Positions 35,707 to 47,489 of a stretch of 64,000 nucleotides of DNA are shown here, one piece after another. This DNA is from Polytrichum commune (lineage: Eukaryota > Streptophyta > Polytrichopsida > Polytrichales > Polytrichaceae). The notes under the pieces were generated by a model, which saw only the letters and a program-made list of their open reading frames with translations, was not told the origin of the DNA and did not search any database. Positions within the stretch are counted from its first letter, which is position 1, and every line of letters begins with the position of its first letter. The stretch spans positions 27,329,501 through 27,393,500 of the forward strand of contig OX485805.1 in the NCBI GenBank assembly GCA_950295325.1, in the 5' to 3' direction. Both the position numbers and the translations under genes were made by a program.

Positions 35707-37560
35707 TTATTTATAAGTAGTAGAAATTTCGTGTGAACAATTTGCACATAAATTACGCATACAGTACACTATGCATACATTACTCTACGCATATATTACT
35801 TTGCACATTACACACATACAACCATCATACTATAGATTTTAGCATATTGCGTCTGGTTCTTGAACCCCTTCATGAAACCCTAAATAAACCAGTTGTAGAT
35901 AGGTTTTTGGATTGGATTCCGATTAACAAACCACACATGGAAAATTATATAAATATCATATTCAATTTTGAGTGTCATTATTAGGTTAATTGATAGGTAA
36001 TAATGACTTGAGAATGAAATTGGGATATCAAACCTCGATAAGACCTTATTCGATGGTAGTTATGTGAATTAAAAGATTAAGGAAGGGATTATTAGGGTCA
36101 TTCAATGGAGTACATGCAATTGCACGGTCTCTCCTTCACAACCATAGTCCAATAGTCACGACTCGCTATACCATGGGTGATTTTTTCAATGCAGAGCCCT
36201 TGAAAATAGGTGCTCTAGGAGAAAAATGCAAGGGCCCATCACATAGAAATGTTGTTACAATGTTTTTTAATTGAACCTTTTTGGAGAAGGAAAATGAAAA
36301 CAAGACAAGACAAGAGAATGGTCAAATTTTAATTTTTCAAAACCACCATTTTTGGACATACATCTAAAAAGAATAAGCACGTTCATTTTTGGGTGCACGG
36401 TCATTCCTCTTGGTCCACATTTAGTTTACACCTAGTGAGGGGCCCACATGCTTTGTAAATTTATTATTTCAAGAAATCGGACCATGTAAATTGGACCATC
36501 AAGTCGGACCATGGAAAACGGCCATCTTCCATGGTCCGAATTCATGGTGTAAACCGGCCCTAAGTACACTATCAATAAATAAATAATTCAATAATTATCT
36601 TGGTAACTATGGAATGTTGTATGGTTGATTAGCAAAATTGTGTGTATGCTATCATGGGTGATGTGCATGCAAGTTGTGATATGCATCCTTGAATACATAG
36701 TATTTCAAATGTTGGCATCTATCATGGCCACTTCATGGACTATGGATATTTATAGATTTTTTTTGGTCAAGATTTTCCTAAGTATTGATTAAACACATCC
36801 TATGCATTCAAATTGTCTCCCATGTTTTGGTTATACCTCAAAATGAAGAATTGTATTTGAAGCATTACATGGGTTATTTTATTCCATTTAAGTGAAGGTA
36901 TTTGAAGCTTGAATTTTTCAAGGATGTGTATGTCATTGTTGATATCAATAATGTGGGGATCCTAAGGAGGATTTTTGTGTTTGTTGCATTCAATGATTTC
37001 AAATTGTTCACCTATTGTACACATATATTGAGCACACTTGTGATTACAAAAATTTCTCCTTTATAAATGATTTACAATATATTATTATCACAAATGGTCA
37101 TTAATTGCCACAAAATATTGAACAAAAGTGATTTTTTTTTGCAATACTATCCTCCTTTCCAAATTTTCTCCATTGGACCAAAAAGGTCATTTGGGACAAC
37201 AATGTAAATTGCACAAGGAACCATATAAATAAGTGGATCCCAATATGCTTGTTCAAGCACATTTGCCCGAAGGGGGCTGGGCGTGCTAGCATAAAGTCTG
37301 AGGGCCAACACTTTACTAGCCGATGAGGAGGGGGGTTGGCTTGAGGCAATGTTGTGTTGAGAAGGTGATAGATGATGTATTAGCAACATGGACAAGGACG
37401 GTGGATGAATGGGTTCTCCATTCCCATTAGGAAGACGGTTGTTTTGACCGTCAATGTGCGGTTGGTGTCCACGACAATTTGGTTGGTGGTGAGGGGGTCA
37501 AAGACCTCTACCGTTACCACATGGTTATGTTCTTCCATTGCACTACATGTTGCTTCTTTT
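35707..37560. other. intergenic, AT-rich
   Basis: No gene supported. Contains CATACATTAC-type short repeats at 35733-35830, and otherwise AT-rich DNA with only spurious ORFs. GC content rises after 37.3 kb. Confidence 0.45.
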
Positions 37561-37908
37561 TTTCGAGAAGAAGTCTATGGGTGATGAAAGCAGCTTCTGA
37601 CTTCTAGTGAGGCCACGTTGCCTGTGCTTTCTCAACCGTCGGATTCGACCGATCTAACCCTCCTCCCCTGATCTCCTCCGTTCCTGCCAGAGAAGACAAA
37701 CAGACACTCACTCTCTTCACCTTCCCGATTACGATTTCCGATTACGCATTCTCTGTTCGGATTGGATCGGTGCTAGTAGGGTTTCAAAGTTGGGGTCTAG
37801 ATTTGTGTGGCATAAAAAGATTGTGTTGTGAAGGTTGGGAGCCATTGGCTATTGGAGTGTGTAAATTTTAGAGTTCTCTTCTTCGGAATCGCATTTCCAT
37901 GCGAGCAG

Positions 37909-38480
37909 CAGCAGGTGAGCGACATGCAGGGTGGATGAATTACGTCGTAGTAGTTCCTTCTTAATTCACCAAGAAGTGAGGCAGTCGGAGATGGAATTGC
38001 ATGTTTGAGAGGGAATTGTCTACATGTTTGCAGTTCCTTGTGCAAGGGAAACAATGTCCTGGAGGAATTTGCTTCCGTGCGGAAAGACCACAACCGAGCC
38101 AATTTAAACCGATTTCAGACCGTACACACTTCCGGTATCGAAACAATGTCGCCGACGATTTCGATATTGTCTCTCTGAGGCGGTTTGCAAGGAGAACGAG
38201 CAGCAGGTGAGCGACATGCAGGGTGGATGAATTACGTCGTAGTAGTTCCTTCTTAATTCACCAAGAAGTGAGGCAGTCGGAGATAGAATTGCCTGTTTGA
38301 GAGGGAATTCTCTACATATTTGCAGTTCCTTGTGCAAGGGAAACAGTGTCCTGGAGGAATTTGCTTCCGCGCTGAAGCGGATTTGCAGGGAGATAAGCAG
38401 TAGGTGAGCTATAAGGAGAGTGGACGAATTTCGTCGAAGTAGTTTCTTTTTAATTCGCCAAGAAAGAGGGAGTCAGGAAC
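37909..38480 (+). repeat. three tandem copies of a leader-like unit with a repeated splice-donor context
   Basis: CAGCAGGTGAGCGACATGCA starts at 37909 and 38201 (period 292). A third, shorter and more diverged copy starts at 38398. Each contains the context CAG|GTGAG, a strong donor, and the block CACCAAGAAGTGAGGCAGTC or its variant. The first two copies are nearly identical for about 180 bp. This looks like duplication of a first exon and donor at a promoter. Confidence 0.85.
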
Positions 38481-38714
38481 TAGAGTGTAGGAGAAGAAAG
38501 TGAGGCAGTCGGAGATGGAAATATCTGATTAAGCGACATCGTAATCGACTTGTACATATTTCCAAATCATTCCTTACTACGGCCACTAAGGTAGACACCA
38601 ACTCGCCATCGAAACGTCTCTTTGAATCCCTCTTCTTTCAGCGACCATCAAAATGAGGTAAGTCTCCGAGCTTGCTGTTGATTCTTTTTTACCTGTCTTT
38701 GGACCCTTATTTGT

Positions 38715-39065
38715 GTCAACCAACAACAAGCAGGTTCAATTGTTAGTTCGGTGGCCCAGTTCCCGTTTCATTATCTAGCCACTTTTCTATGTTGAGTTTT
38801 CACTCCTCCCGCAGCTGTGTTGGGAGTGCTCTTTTGGCTACAGGTAGTTTTTTTCTCCTCCTTCTGTGTTAGGGTTTGGAACCATGTCTGTCGTAAACAA
38901 CAATGCGCAGGTTCAATCGTTGTTTCGGTGTCCCATATCTATCTACACCACTCGAGCCTCCTTTCTAATCTTAGATTTCATTTTTCCCACATCTACGTTG
39001 GGAATGCATTTTCGGCTACAGGTGGTGAGGGTTTTGTACAGTGTGTTTCTTCGAGGGTTTTAGGG
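38715..39065 (+). repeat. diverged tandem duplication, period about 175 bp
   Basis: AACAACA...GCAGGTTCAAT, then TTGGGA(A/G)TGC(A/T)(C/T)TTT(T/C)GGCTACAGGT recur in two successive copies (about 38720-38850 and 38895-39030). Each ends in GGCTACAGGT, again a possible splice site. No coding potential is evident. Confidence 0.65.
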
Positions 39066-39719
39066 TTTAGTGTAATATGCACGTTATCATTGAGTTTGCT
39101 GTGTTGACTGTTTTTATAAATGAAGGTGTAATTTATCTACACAATTCCATTTTGCATATTATTTTGAGTGGTCAGCGAAGATTGGCAATTTGCAAGAAGC
39201 AATTTTTGGGCACTTTTTGAAGTGGTAAGGGTGGGTTGTGGTTGGCTAGTTACTGCAACGATTGCAGGGACCTTGATTTGTGCCATGACCCTGCATTTTT
39301 AGAACATAATTGTCTCAGCTTGTGTTGCATTGTGAGGCTTCATAGCTCCTAGATCGCATTCTTCTTGCGCAAGTGTTCTCGGTCAACAGATGTGCTTCAA
39401 AGCTCAATACTGCAGGGGATGAAGGAGATAATGCAATTTTAAGGAATCATAATCAGCAAGGAGTTGGAACAGAGAGACCACATCCACATCATGATAATGG
39501 CATTGGTAAGGGTGGGAGAACTCATCAGAGCAAAGGCAAGGGGAGATTAGTGTTGTTTGGTCTCGACAACATAGCCCTTTCTTGTGTTAGAAGCACCTGG
39601 ACCATTTGGCTGTTGAGGATTTGCCAAGTTTTTTTTTAATTTGAACTGAAATTTGTTCAATTTTTTTTGTGAATGTATCATTTAAGATGTGCTAACAAGG
39701 CTTTATCTTGTATATTGGC

Positions 39720-40324
39720 AGCATCAGTTGACTCATCAGCTCATTCTGGACCAACTCCTGCCTTGGGTGCTGCGGACCAACGTGACATTGTCTGGACAAA
39801 GGTTTACACTGACTTTTGTAACTTTGGGTGACTTCCATTGCGTTGAGTATTAGGAGTTTCAACTTTAAAAACCATGTTGACATCTGGTGTTTGTTTGGTT
39901 GCACAGCTACAATATTTGAAGTACAAATACTTACCAGATATGAATGAGCTTTATGGGATGCTGTCCACTCGCAGCAATCAGGTTGTTCATCTGTTCCACA
40001 AAACCTTTTAACATGAAAATCACCTATGGGTGTTTTGAGCATCTTGTTCTGATGATTGCAAATTAGAGGGTTCCTGCAGAAGTGAAGCGTCTCCTTGTTA
40101 GTGAAATTCTCTTATGGTCCAAAATACACAACAATAAGAGTCAATATTGGAGGTTTGATGGATTCTCCGGAGATGGTTGGTTCGAGGGTGAAATTGAGAA
40201 AGGGATGTGGAACTACTGCTCCGATATTATAACAGGGATGCTTGTAAATACTGTTGATGAGGAGTTCGTCATTTGCAGCAGTAAGGTAGCAAAGCTCACA
40301 TATCTCATGGATTATAAGCTATGA
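39720..40324 (+). pseudogene. gene fragment, three exons, MED15-like segment uncertain
   Basis: Exon-like blocks with good splice sites are at 39720-39801 (ending DQRDIVWTK), 39907-39981 (LQYLKYKYLPDMNELYGML) and from about 40071 to 40324 (VPAEVKRLLVSEILLW then a WRFDGFSGDGWFEGE segment, stop at 40322). The K-Y-LPD-NE-Y spacing recalls the segment of plant Mediator subunit 15 that reads along the lines of YLP-LNE-Y, but the rest does not follow that family. No upstream start is certain. It is best described as part of a mosaic of partial genes on the + strand between 38.7 and 49.1 kb. Confidence 0.3.
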
Positions 40325-41310
40325 TGTTTTTAGGGTTCCGGATTTGAAGGGGACATCAGCCAATGATCGATGATGCATTTTTAAGGGGCAGGGGCCGAAA
40401 TAGGCTACACCGAAATCAATTTGAACTGCCTGAAGGCTTCTGTGGGCGATGACATGAAATTTTGTTGATCAATATGGAGTAGGTTATGCAGAGGTAATTA
40501 GCAAATCCCTGCTTCCCAGCATGTGAAGAAGATAGAAGAAGATACCTAATTGCAGAGGTGTTTGTTTGTGCTTTGGACAAAAACCTGCGCTGTGATTTTC
40601 TTCTTCTGAACAGATTTCTAGGTGGGACTCGAACAGATCATAACTATCTCCTTCGTAAATCTTCACACCAAATCCTATCTATAAAGGTATCTGTTGAGTA
40701 ATTTGCCTCTGGAGTACATCAATTTTGGTTCTGTCAATGTGTGACTTCACTAGACTAGGTGCTGCTTTGGTGCTCGATGATGTGCAATTGCAATCCATTT
40801 TTTCTCAATGGAGGTTCTATCATGTTTTCTTTTCGTTATTTTCTTATTCTATGGGTTCTCACTTAACTTTCTTATCCATAGAACGTTGTATCCAAGTATC
40901 CTTGCACCTAAGTACATGATTTAGTGTTATATAATCAGCAGTCTGTAAGGAAAAAGGTAGGGGCCAAAGAAACAAGCAGATTTGCAGGTTCCAAGTGTGT
41001 AGCCATATGTAATGCCATTTTTCAATATATCTCACCATCTCTTTGAAGGATGGTCACTGAGTTTGTCCTGTGCTTTTTCGGCTTGTGCCAGTCAATATTG
41101 CGGTAAGCAAATTTCAAGGGAGCTAAGTTGTTGGGTGCCAGTTTCTTTGACTCAGATCTGACGGGTATGTTGTATCAGACTGTTTTTTAACATATCAAGT
41201 TTCTCCATGTCCTTTTTGAATTATTGTTCACATTTTGTTTGTAGAATGATCTTTTATTATGATCTGTTTGTAAATTAATGTGAATTTATGGCTGCTTTTG
41301 GGTGTCACAG

Positions 41311-41621
41311 GAGCTGATCTTACAGACGCGGACCTTCGGGGAGCAGACTTCTCTCTAGCAAATGTAGCTAAGGTATCACCGCTTTATCCGAAAGAGGTGT
41401 AGAATTTTGCAGTTGCGGGAATTATTATTTCTTAGCCAGAAGGTGGACACAAAGATTTGGGAATGTCATGTTTCCTTATATAGTTCATCAACCAATGTTC
41501 ATGGTTCATCGTTGTACTAATGTTGAACAGTAATTGCAGGCTAATCTGACCAATGCCATTTTGGAGGGTGCTTTGGTAACGGGAAACACTTCATTCAAGG
41601 GTGCAGTGATCACCGGTGCTG
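41311..41621 (+). pseudogene. partial thylakoid-lumen pentapeptide-repeat gene (two exons)
   Basis: Exon 41311-41372 encodes GADLTDADLRGADFSLANVAK and exon 41540-41621 encodes ANLTNAILEGALVTGNTSF then KGAVITGA. A(D/N)LxxAxL units form the right-handed beta-helix of pentapeptide proteins. The EGA-VTG-TSFKG-ITGA ending is characteristic of the plant thylakoid lumenal 15-17 kDa group. Missing are the chloroplast/lumen transit peptide upstream and the conserved C-terminal segment that follows ITGA in that family. The next exon with a compatible splice phase is unrelated. This is therefore a fragment, probably captured or truncated, not a working gene. Confidence 0.7.
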
Positions 41622-41975
41622 GTAGGTTATATTTTATATAAAAGTGATTGCGAAATCAAAGGTCTTGGGACAAAATTAGAAAAATCACTTTTGCATTTTA
41701 TTTATTTTTCCCCAAGAGCTTGGGTTCTGACTATGCGTGACGCCAACACTTCTGTTTGGTTTGAATGGTATCAATAGCTAGGGTAAACTAACAATTAGAT
41801 GGCTTAGGATGGAGCTTTTGCATAAGAGTCTGAGTTGATTTCCGTTATGTGTTATCAGCCAAATTCGTATATTCTATGTGCTCATTGTTCAATGTTTTTG
41901 TGACCCAAACTTTTTGATTGCTGTAGAGGCGATGTAGGGTTGTCAAGTTTCTTCTACTGGCGGATATTAATTTCT

Positions 41976-44900
41976 TTCTCTACATATGGAACACATACAT
42001 TGAACGCATATAGAAATGGAACACATACATTGAACGCACATTCCACCTCAACCTCACAAATTGAGTTCTCCTTCATTGAAAATTCAATATAGTATATAAA
42101 ATTGTCTTGCAAGAGCAATTCTATTTGACCTATTAGTATACAAGGGAGCTTGTTATGACATCCTCATATTTCAAAAGCACTTCATTTACAAAACTACTTT
42201 TGTGCACTGGCCAGCGAGATGTTTTAGCATAATTGGTTATATTTCATCTGTGCGAATAATCAATTGCAACGTGTATTGTTGCGCTATACCTACACGTGTA
42301 ATACAATCTATTCAGAGTCATACATAAATGCTTGTCACTATGCATATCCTATAAGAACAATTAAATGAAGTTATAGTGTTGAATAAAAATAAAGCTCTAC
42401 TCATGTCATAAATCCACAACTCTGATTTTCTCACACAAACAAGCCCCCAAACAACTTAATATGTTGAAATAAATAGCTTGGTTGAAGTAAGGCATAACTA
42501 ATATGATGAGGTTCAAAAAAGAGGTACAAGAATAAACTTGAATAAGGCGTATGCAACGGTTTCAACCATGGGATCAATCGTGGTCTCACAGAAGTAATAT
42601 GCATGATTCTTGGTCAAAACATACGAGTTTTTTTTTCAAACATTTATATTGTTGTGGAATATGTGGCGTGACAAAGATGGGAAATCACAAACAACAATAT
42701 CAATTAGTACATAATTCATAAAATGATGCTACAATGCCCACCCAAGGCTCTACCCCATACGGAGCAACAAACGCATATCTTGTAGACTTCACAACCAACG
42801 CCTCAGGTGACAAAATGATTATTTGTACACTATGTCATTCAAAGAACAAACCTCCGAATGCCCCTTATGTGGTGTACAACTCACCAACATATATGAGATC
42901 TGTAATCACAACCAATCCTTTATATGTCCAAATGCTATCTTTCCTCGACATTGGAATGCATATACATTGAAAGATTGGGGTTTAAGTGTTGGCAAAATTG
43001 TGGACACTAGTCTTTTGAGCACCCTTTGTTTGGTTGCGGTACAAAGTTAGATTTGTCACAATCAATTGAACATTTGGCATCTTCTCTAAGTCCATTATTG
43101 GCACAAAACCTAACTACCAACCCATTCTTTCAAACATATGTTACAATTTTTGAGCAGCCTCACAAGAGCATAAGTATGTGCGTTCTTACACCAGATGTAA
43201 TTCAACAAATAATTGGAAATGCTACATTACACTCGATGTCATTTTCACATATGAACGTTCCGCACGAAATCTATGATCTGACACTATTGTTCGACATGCG
43301 CAGACAAGAGAGACCCAATGAACATGTGAATTTTCATTCCATAGGAAATGTGCATCTTTGAAATGGTACTAGCTCTGATAAAAGAAGAGAATCCATTGCA
43401 TTTAAAACAATACATTGAACGCAAATATATGAGGTATGACTTTTGAAAGTGCATTATTTCCATTTCTATTTCCGCATGGAAATGAAGCCTACGATGGTTG
43501 AATAACATTATCAGAATATTGGAAATACCGCATGAGTACATTGTTCTCGCCTTTCATTCTATATAAACCATACTTATTTTACATGTATGACATACGCCAA
43601 TCTGTGCAATTATTAAAAGAAATTTTGCAAACATGTCTGGACAGAGAAATTAAACAAACAAAATAAGCACACCCGAACATGAATGATGCCGAGATACTAC
43701 AACATATAATAAAGTACAATCTTCCTTCATCAATAGAAGGGTCCTCACGATGGCACAAATCCCAACTACAAGACTTGCTTGCAATAGTGGAAAAGTTTGG
43801 CATGTCTGATTTTTTTCTTACTTTAACAGCTGATGAAGCAAGTTCTCTACGATGGGAGGAAATAACACATATAGAATACATGGTGCAAAAAATTGATGCC
43901 TCACTTACATGGAAGGATTGCCCTGTGGAATGTGCATCCCTATTCCACGCTCGATTTTAAAAAAAATTGGATTCTTACATTCTATTAGGACCCCGTATGC
44001 TTGGCCGTGTTAAAGAATACGTGCTTCGATATCAAATACAATTTTGCGGATCGTTGCATGCACACATTATTTTGTGGATAGAAAATTCAGATGTTGAACA
44101 CATTGCAAATGAGATTACTGCTACCCTCTCCGCTATGTTTGATACAACACTGAAAAAAATTCTTGAACCTACATATCCACATCAGAATAGGTTGTTCAAA
44201 GAAGTTATACGAAAATAACTGCATTCATGTTGTTCATGATGTTATCACAAAAAATGTAGGTATTTGTAAGTATGGATTTTTATTCCCTATTCATTCAGAA
44301 GCAAAAACAACATATAACACAAAATCAAGAAGATGGGATTACTATAGACCCCGAATTGAGGACCGAAATGTCGTTCCATACTATGCATCCCTGTTACTTC
44401 TTTGGAGTGCACATATGAATATACAAACAATCAATAGTGCGTACTGGTCATATTACTTACTCAAATATGCAATGAAATGTGAGCCACACGTTCCCATACA
44501 ATTAGATAAAACCAACGCTGAACGATTGGGCATTCAAGAAACGTTAGACGCTCAGTTACAATTGATATTTTCACTTATTATAGCTAAGCCAATTTCGCCT
44601 GTGGAAGTTGCGTTGGCTTGCCTTCACATCCCGATAGTGCAGAAAAGCAAAGCAGTTTGATACACTGATTCAAAACCGCCTTTGCTACAAACAAAAATTG
44701 TTACAAAATCAAGAGTACTAGGATTCCATCCTATTGATGCATACTGCAATAGACCACTTGATTTTGAGAACATGACTTTTGTTTCGTATTTCAAAAGATT
44801 TGAAATAGAGAGAATACAAAGGCCTAATGGAAAATGCTGCGGGATTGACATGTTTGGGTTTTATTTATATGAGACATCGAAACTCACTAGATTCATTGAT

Positions 44901-45025
44901 TTTCATCCTACGTATAATACAGAGGGATTTTTCTTCAATATTCTTCTAAGCAATGTTTGCTTTAGAGATGAAAGAGAGCTTATATCATACCAATTTATCT
45001 TTTGTTTTTACTTGTTTTCTTAAGA
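41976..45025 (+). mobile_element. Helitron remnant
   Basis: Between the pentapeptide exon and the next exon block lies a stretch whose coding remains match the Helitron replication initiator (next entry). A possible 5' terminus, TCTCTACATATGGAACAC, occurs near 41975. Plant Helitrons commonly begin TC-T-C/A-TA. No 3' CTRR plus hairpin was found before the next exon at 45051, and no helicase motif is present, so the 3' part is lost. The repeated phrase GGAACACATACATTGAACGC lies just inside the proposed start. Confidence 0.6.
43679..45023 (+). pseudogene. Helitron Rep (HUH endonuclease) domain, broken
   Basis: The rolling-circle initiator nicks one strand to start transposition. Segment 1 (43679-43960) carries LPSSIEGSSRWHKSQLQDLL then FGMSDFFLTLTAD, the Helitron N-terminal signature. 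After an in-frame TAA at 43958 the same frame continues with LGRVKEYVLRYQIQFCGSLH and AHIILWIEN, which holds the HAH (H-hydrophobic-H) metal-binding motif. A frameshift near 44200 leads to a frame with WDYYRPRIEDRNVVPYY and LLLLWSAHMNIQ. A TGA at 44658 follows, then more of the family (GFFFNILLSNVCFRDERE). An upstream Cys-containing segment (ECPLCGVQL, 42.85 kb) may be its N-terminal zinc-like region. The helicase domain is absent. At least two stops and one frameshift make it dead. Confidence 0.85.
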
Positions 45026-45050
45026 GGACATTTTTCTTTGTGTTCCAGGT

Positions 45051-46652
45051 GTAAAGCAATTTGGTGCTTCCTTTGATTCTGACTTAGGTCCAAAGAGGAC
45101 ATCAAGCAGTGATTTTCATATAAATGGTGTTGATTTTATGGAAGGCAGCAGAGTGGATGACGATGTTCCAGATTCCCCTTGTTCACCTGGTATGTTACTC
45201 TCACAGCTCACAACAAATCTATTCCTGAACCAACTATGTAACCCTGTGGTTGAGCTAGCATTGTGAATGAAGAGTATTGCAGTGATATTCATTTGATAAT
45301 TTTTTTTTGTGGTGGCTGGCAGTTGTGGTTAGTCAAGGAAGGCCTTACAGCATTCGGATGGACGATGAAGTATTGGTTAGGTTTTCGCCAAAGAATCCAA
45401 CTTCCACCTACTTCTTTGGTGACATGGTGCGTGCCTGTATGGAATTGCATGTCATTTGCAAGCCACATCATGCACGAGTCCCTATTTAACTACTTTCTCA
45501 TCTCTGTCCCAGTCTCACACTTTCGCACCTTAAGTTGTGTACCTAGTTGTCAATTGGCTTTGCCATCACTTCTATTGTAGACCAGGAGTTGAACTTGACA
45601 TTCAAAATTGATAAGAATGCCAGTTTTTTGAAGGATTAACATAGAAAGGTATTACTATGCAGGTAGCTGGAACTCTTCAGTTCTTTCATGAGGAGAGTTC
45701 AAGAAGATGCTTGGAGGCAAGACCCAGTACCCTATTTCTTCTTCTTCTGTAGCTTCTTAGGATTATTTTTGCTGTTTCTGAAATGGTCAATGAGTCTAGG
45801 TCATGGTCCGAGACCCAATTAACATGCACATAAACTTTATTTTTTCATCTTCACTTCTGTTCTTCTCTTACGTGATTGATCAAGACTTGGCCATAGAATT
45901 TTTTTTTGCATATAAATGCATTTCATATGTGCTATATATTGTGTACATTATTTTGCAATTTTCCGGGCAGCTGTGAAAAGGATCTCAACAGTTACACATT
46001 TATTCTAAAATAGTAATGGGCAGGTGCAGAACAACATATACATGACTTTGGGCAACTGTGTGATGACGTGACAAGAACTTTTGATCAACATGGCCGTCAG
46101 CAAGAATAAAGTGTTTCATCTGTGGTTGTCTAAATTAAGCTTAATGGCTTGAGGGATGCTTGTGCTCCTTCGACTTACTTTTCCTGTAAATCTTGTGCAG
46201 GTCACCGCGGTACTAGAAACTCGGGAGGTTTTAAATGCAGCTGCAGTGCATCCTTCACGGAAAAATTCTTCTACTATAACCAAGGTATGAAGATCTTGCT
46301 TGTGATGTTTCTTTAAGTGGCAAATCAGATTCTAGTTTCTTTTCTTTCAATTCTGGCACTCATGTTACTTGGAAAGGCTGTACTATATGATGCAGATAGT
46401 TATCTAGTGAATAGGTAGAGACAGAACATGAATTTCAATAGTCCTTGGAAGAATATGCTATATGAATGACCAGAACTACTAGGCATTGTGGTTAATGTTA
46501 TACTGCTATGTTCAATTGGTAACAGCTGCCGAAATTCGCTCGAGATGCTGTTTCGTATGCAGAGCAACTGCTTGATTCAGTCATGGGAGGCTTGGAAGGT
46601 TTGATCAACATCTTAGATTCAGAAGGAGGGTATGGTTCACTTCACAATAAGG
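45051..46652 (+). CDS. exon cluster of an unidentified gene fragment
   Basis: Exon-like blocks: 45051-45190 (ends DDDVPDSPCSPG), 45323-45427 (SQGRPYSIRMDDEVLVRFSP, then FFGDM), 45661-about 45716 (VAGTLQFFHEESSRRCLE, perhaps a GC-AG donor), 46201-46285 (VTAVLETREVLNAAAVHPSR), and 46526-46652 (FARDAVSYAEQLLDSVMGGL, then EGLINILDSEGGYG). Phases fit from one to the next for the first four. The last block recalls the GLEGLINILDSEGGFG-type segment that I associate with the plant SCAR/WAVE-complex protein NAP1, but the other blocks do not clearly belong to that family. It has no start codon of its own and follows the Helitron remnant, so it may be captured sequence. Confidence 0.4.
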
Positions 46653-46789
46653 TAATCCATTAGCCATAGCTTCAAAAATTCCATCAAACAAGTGTCGCAA
46701 GCTGCACCTGGAAGTCGGGCACTTAAGGCTCACTCTCCAGCCGTTCTGAGGCTTCATACAAATCTGCGAGTTAGTCATCACCTTCACCC

Positions 46790-47460
46790 AAAAAGACTTA
46801 TTTCAAGTTTAGAGGATTCTTGCGTGTGATGTTCTTATGAATGCCACGAGAACATCACGAAGTGACGATGTTGATTTACATTCACGTACCTTTCTGTTTG
46901 AAGTTCTCATTGATGTGAATAATATTGGCAAAATAACATTTACATCAAAACCCCTTTCTCTTCTTTGTTGTTCTCATGCAGAGACTTGTGAATTGCTCAC
47001 TCAAAAAATCCTGTAAGTTTATAAGATTCTTGCAAGTGACATGGTTATGGATGCCACTAGAATACCACGAACCTATGATGGGTTATGCCGACTACCTTCA
47101 GATACCTTGCTGTGTCAAGTTCTCATTGATGCTGAGAGTATCTGGCATAATAGCATCTTATTACGATTACATCAAACCTCTTGTAATTGCTGAAACTGCG
47201 GTCACATAGAGAAGCATTACAAATGCGGTCATCGAAAGGCTCAGAATTCAGAATTTAGAAATTTCTGGCCTTTTGAATGTACTTATGCCAACTTTCTCAT
47301 TGTGCAGATGCTGAGACACTATCTGGCGTATAACATCATTCAATTACATCATCAAACCTCTAATTGCTGAAACTACTGTAACATAGAGAATCATTACATA
47401 TGCGGTACCGCATTTAAAGGCTCAGAATTCAGGATTAAGAAATTTCTGCACTCAAATAAT
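46790..47460 (+). repeat. three diverged intronic repeat copies
   Basis: Blocks such as AAGATTCTTGC-GTGA, ATGCCAC-AGAA, AAGTTCTCATTGATG, ACATCAAA-CC and AATTGCTGAAACT recur around 46800-46960, 46990-47270 and 47290-47450. The last two also share GGCTCAGAATTCAG. They lie between the exon ending at 46652 and the next at 47490 and have no open frame. Confidence 0.6.
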
Positions 47461-47489
47461 GTATTCATGCCAGCACTGTCGTTATGCAG

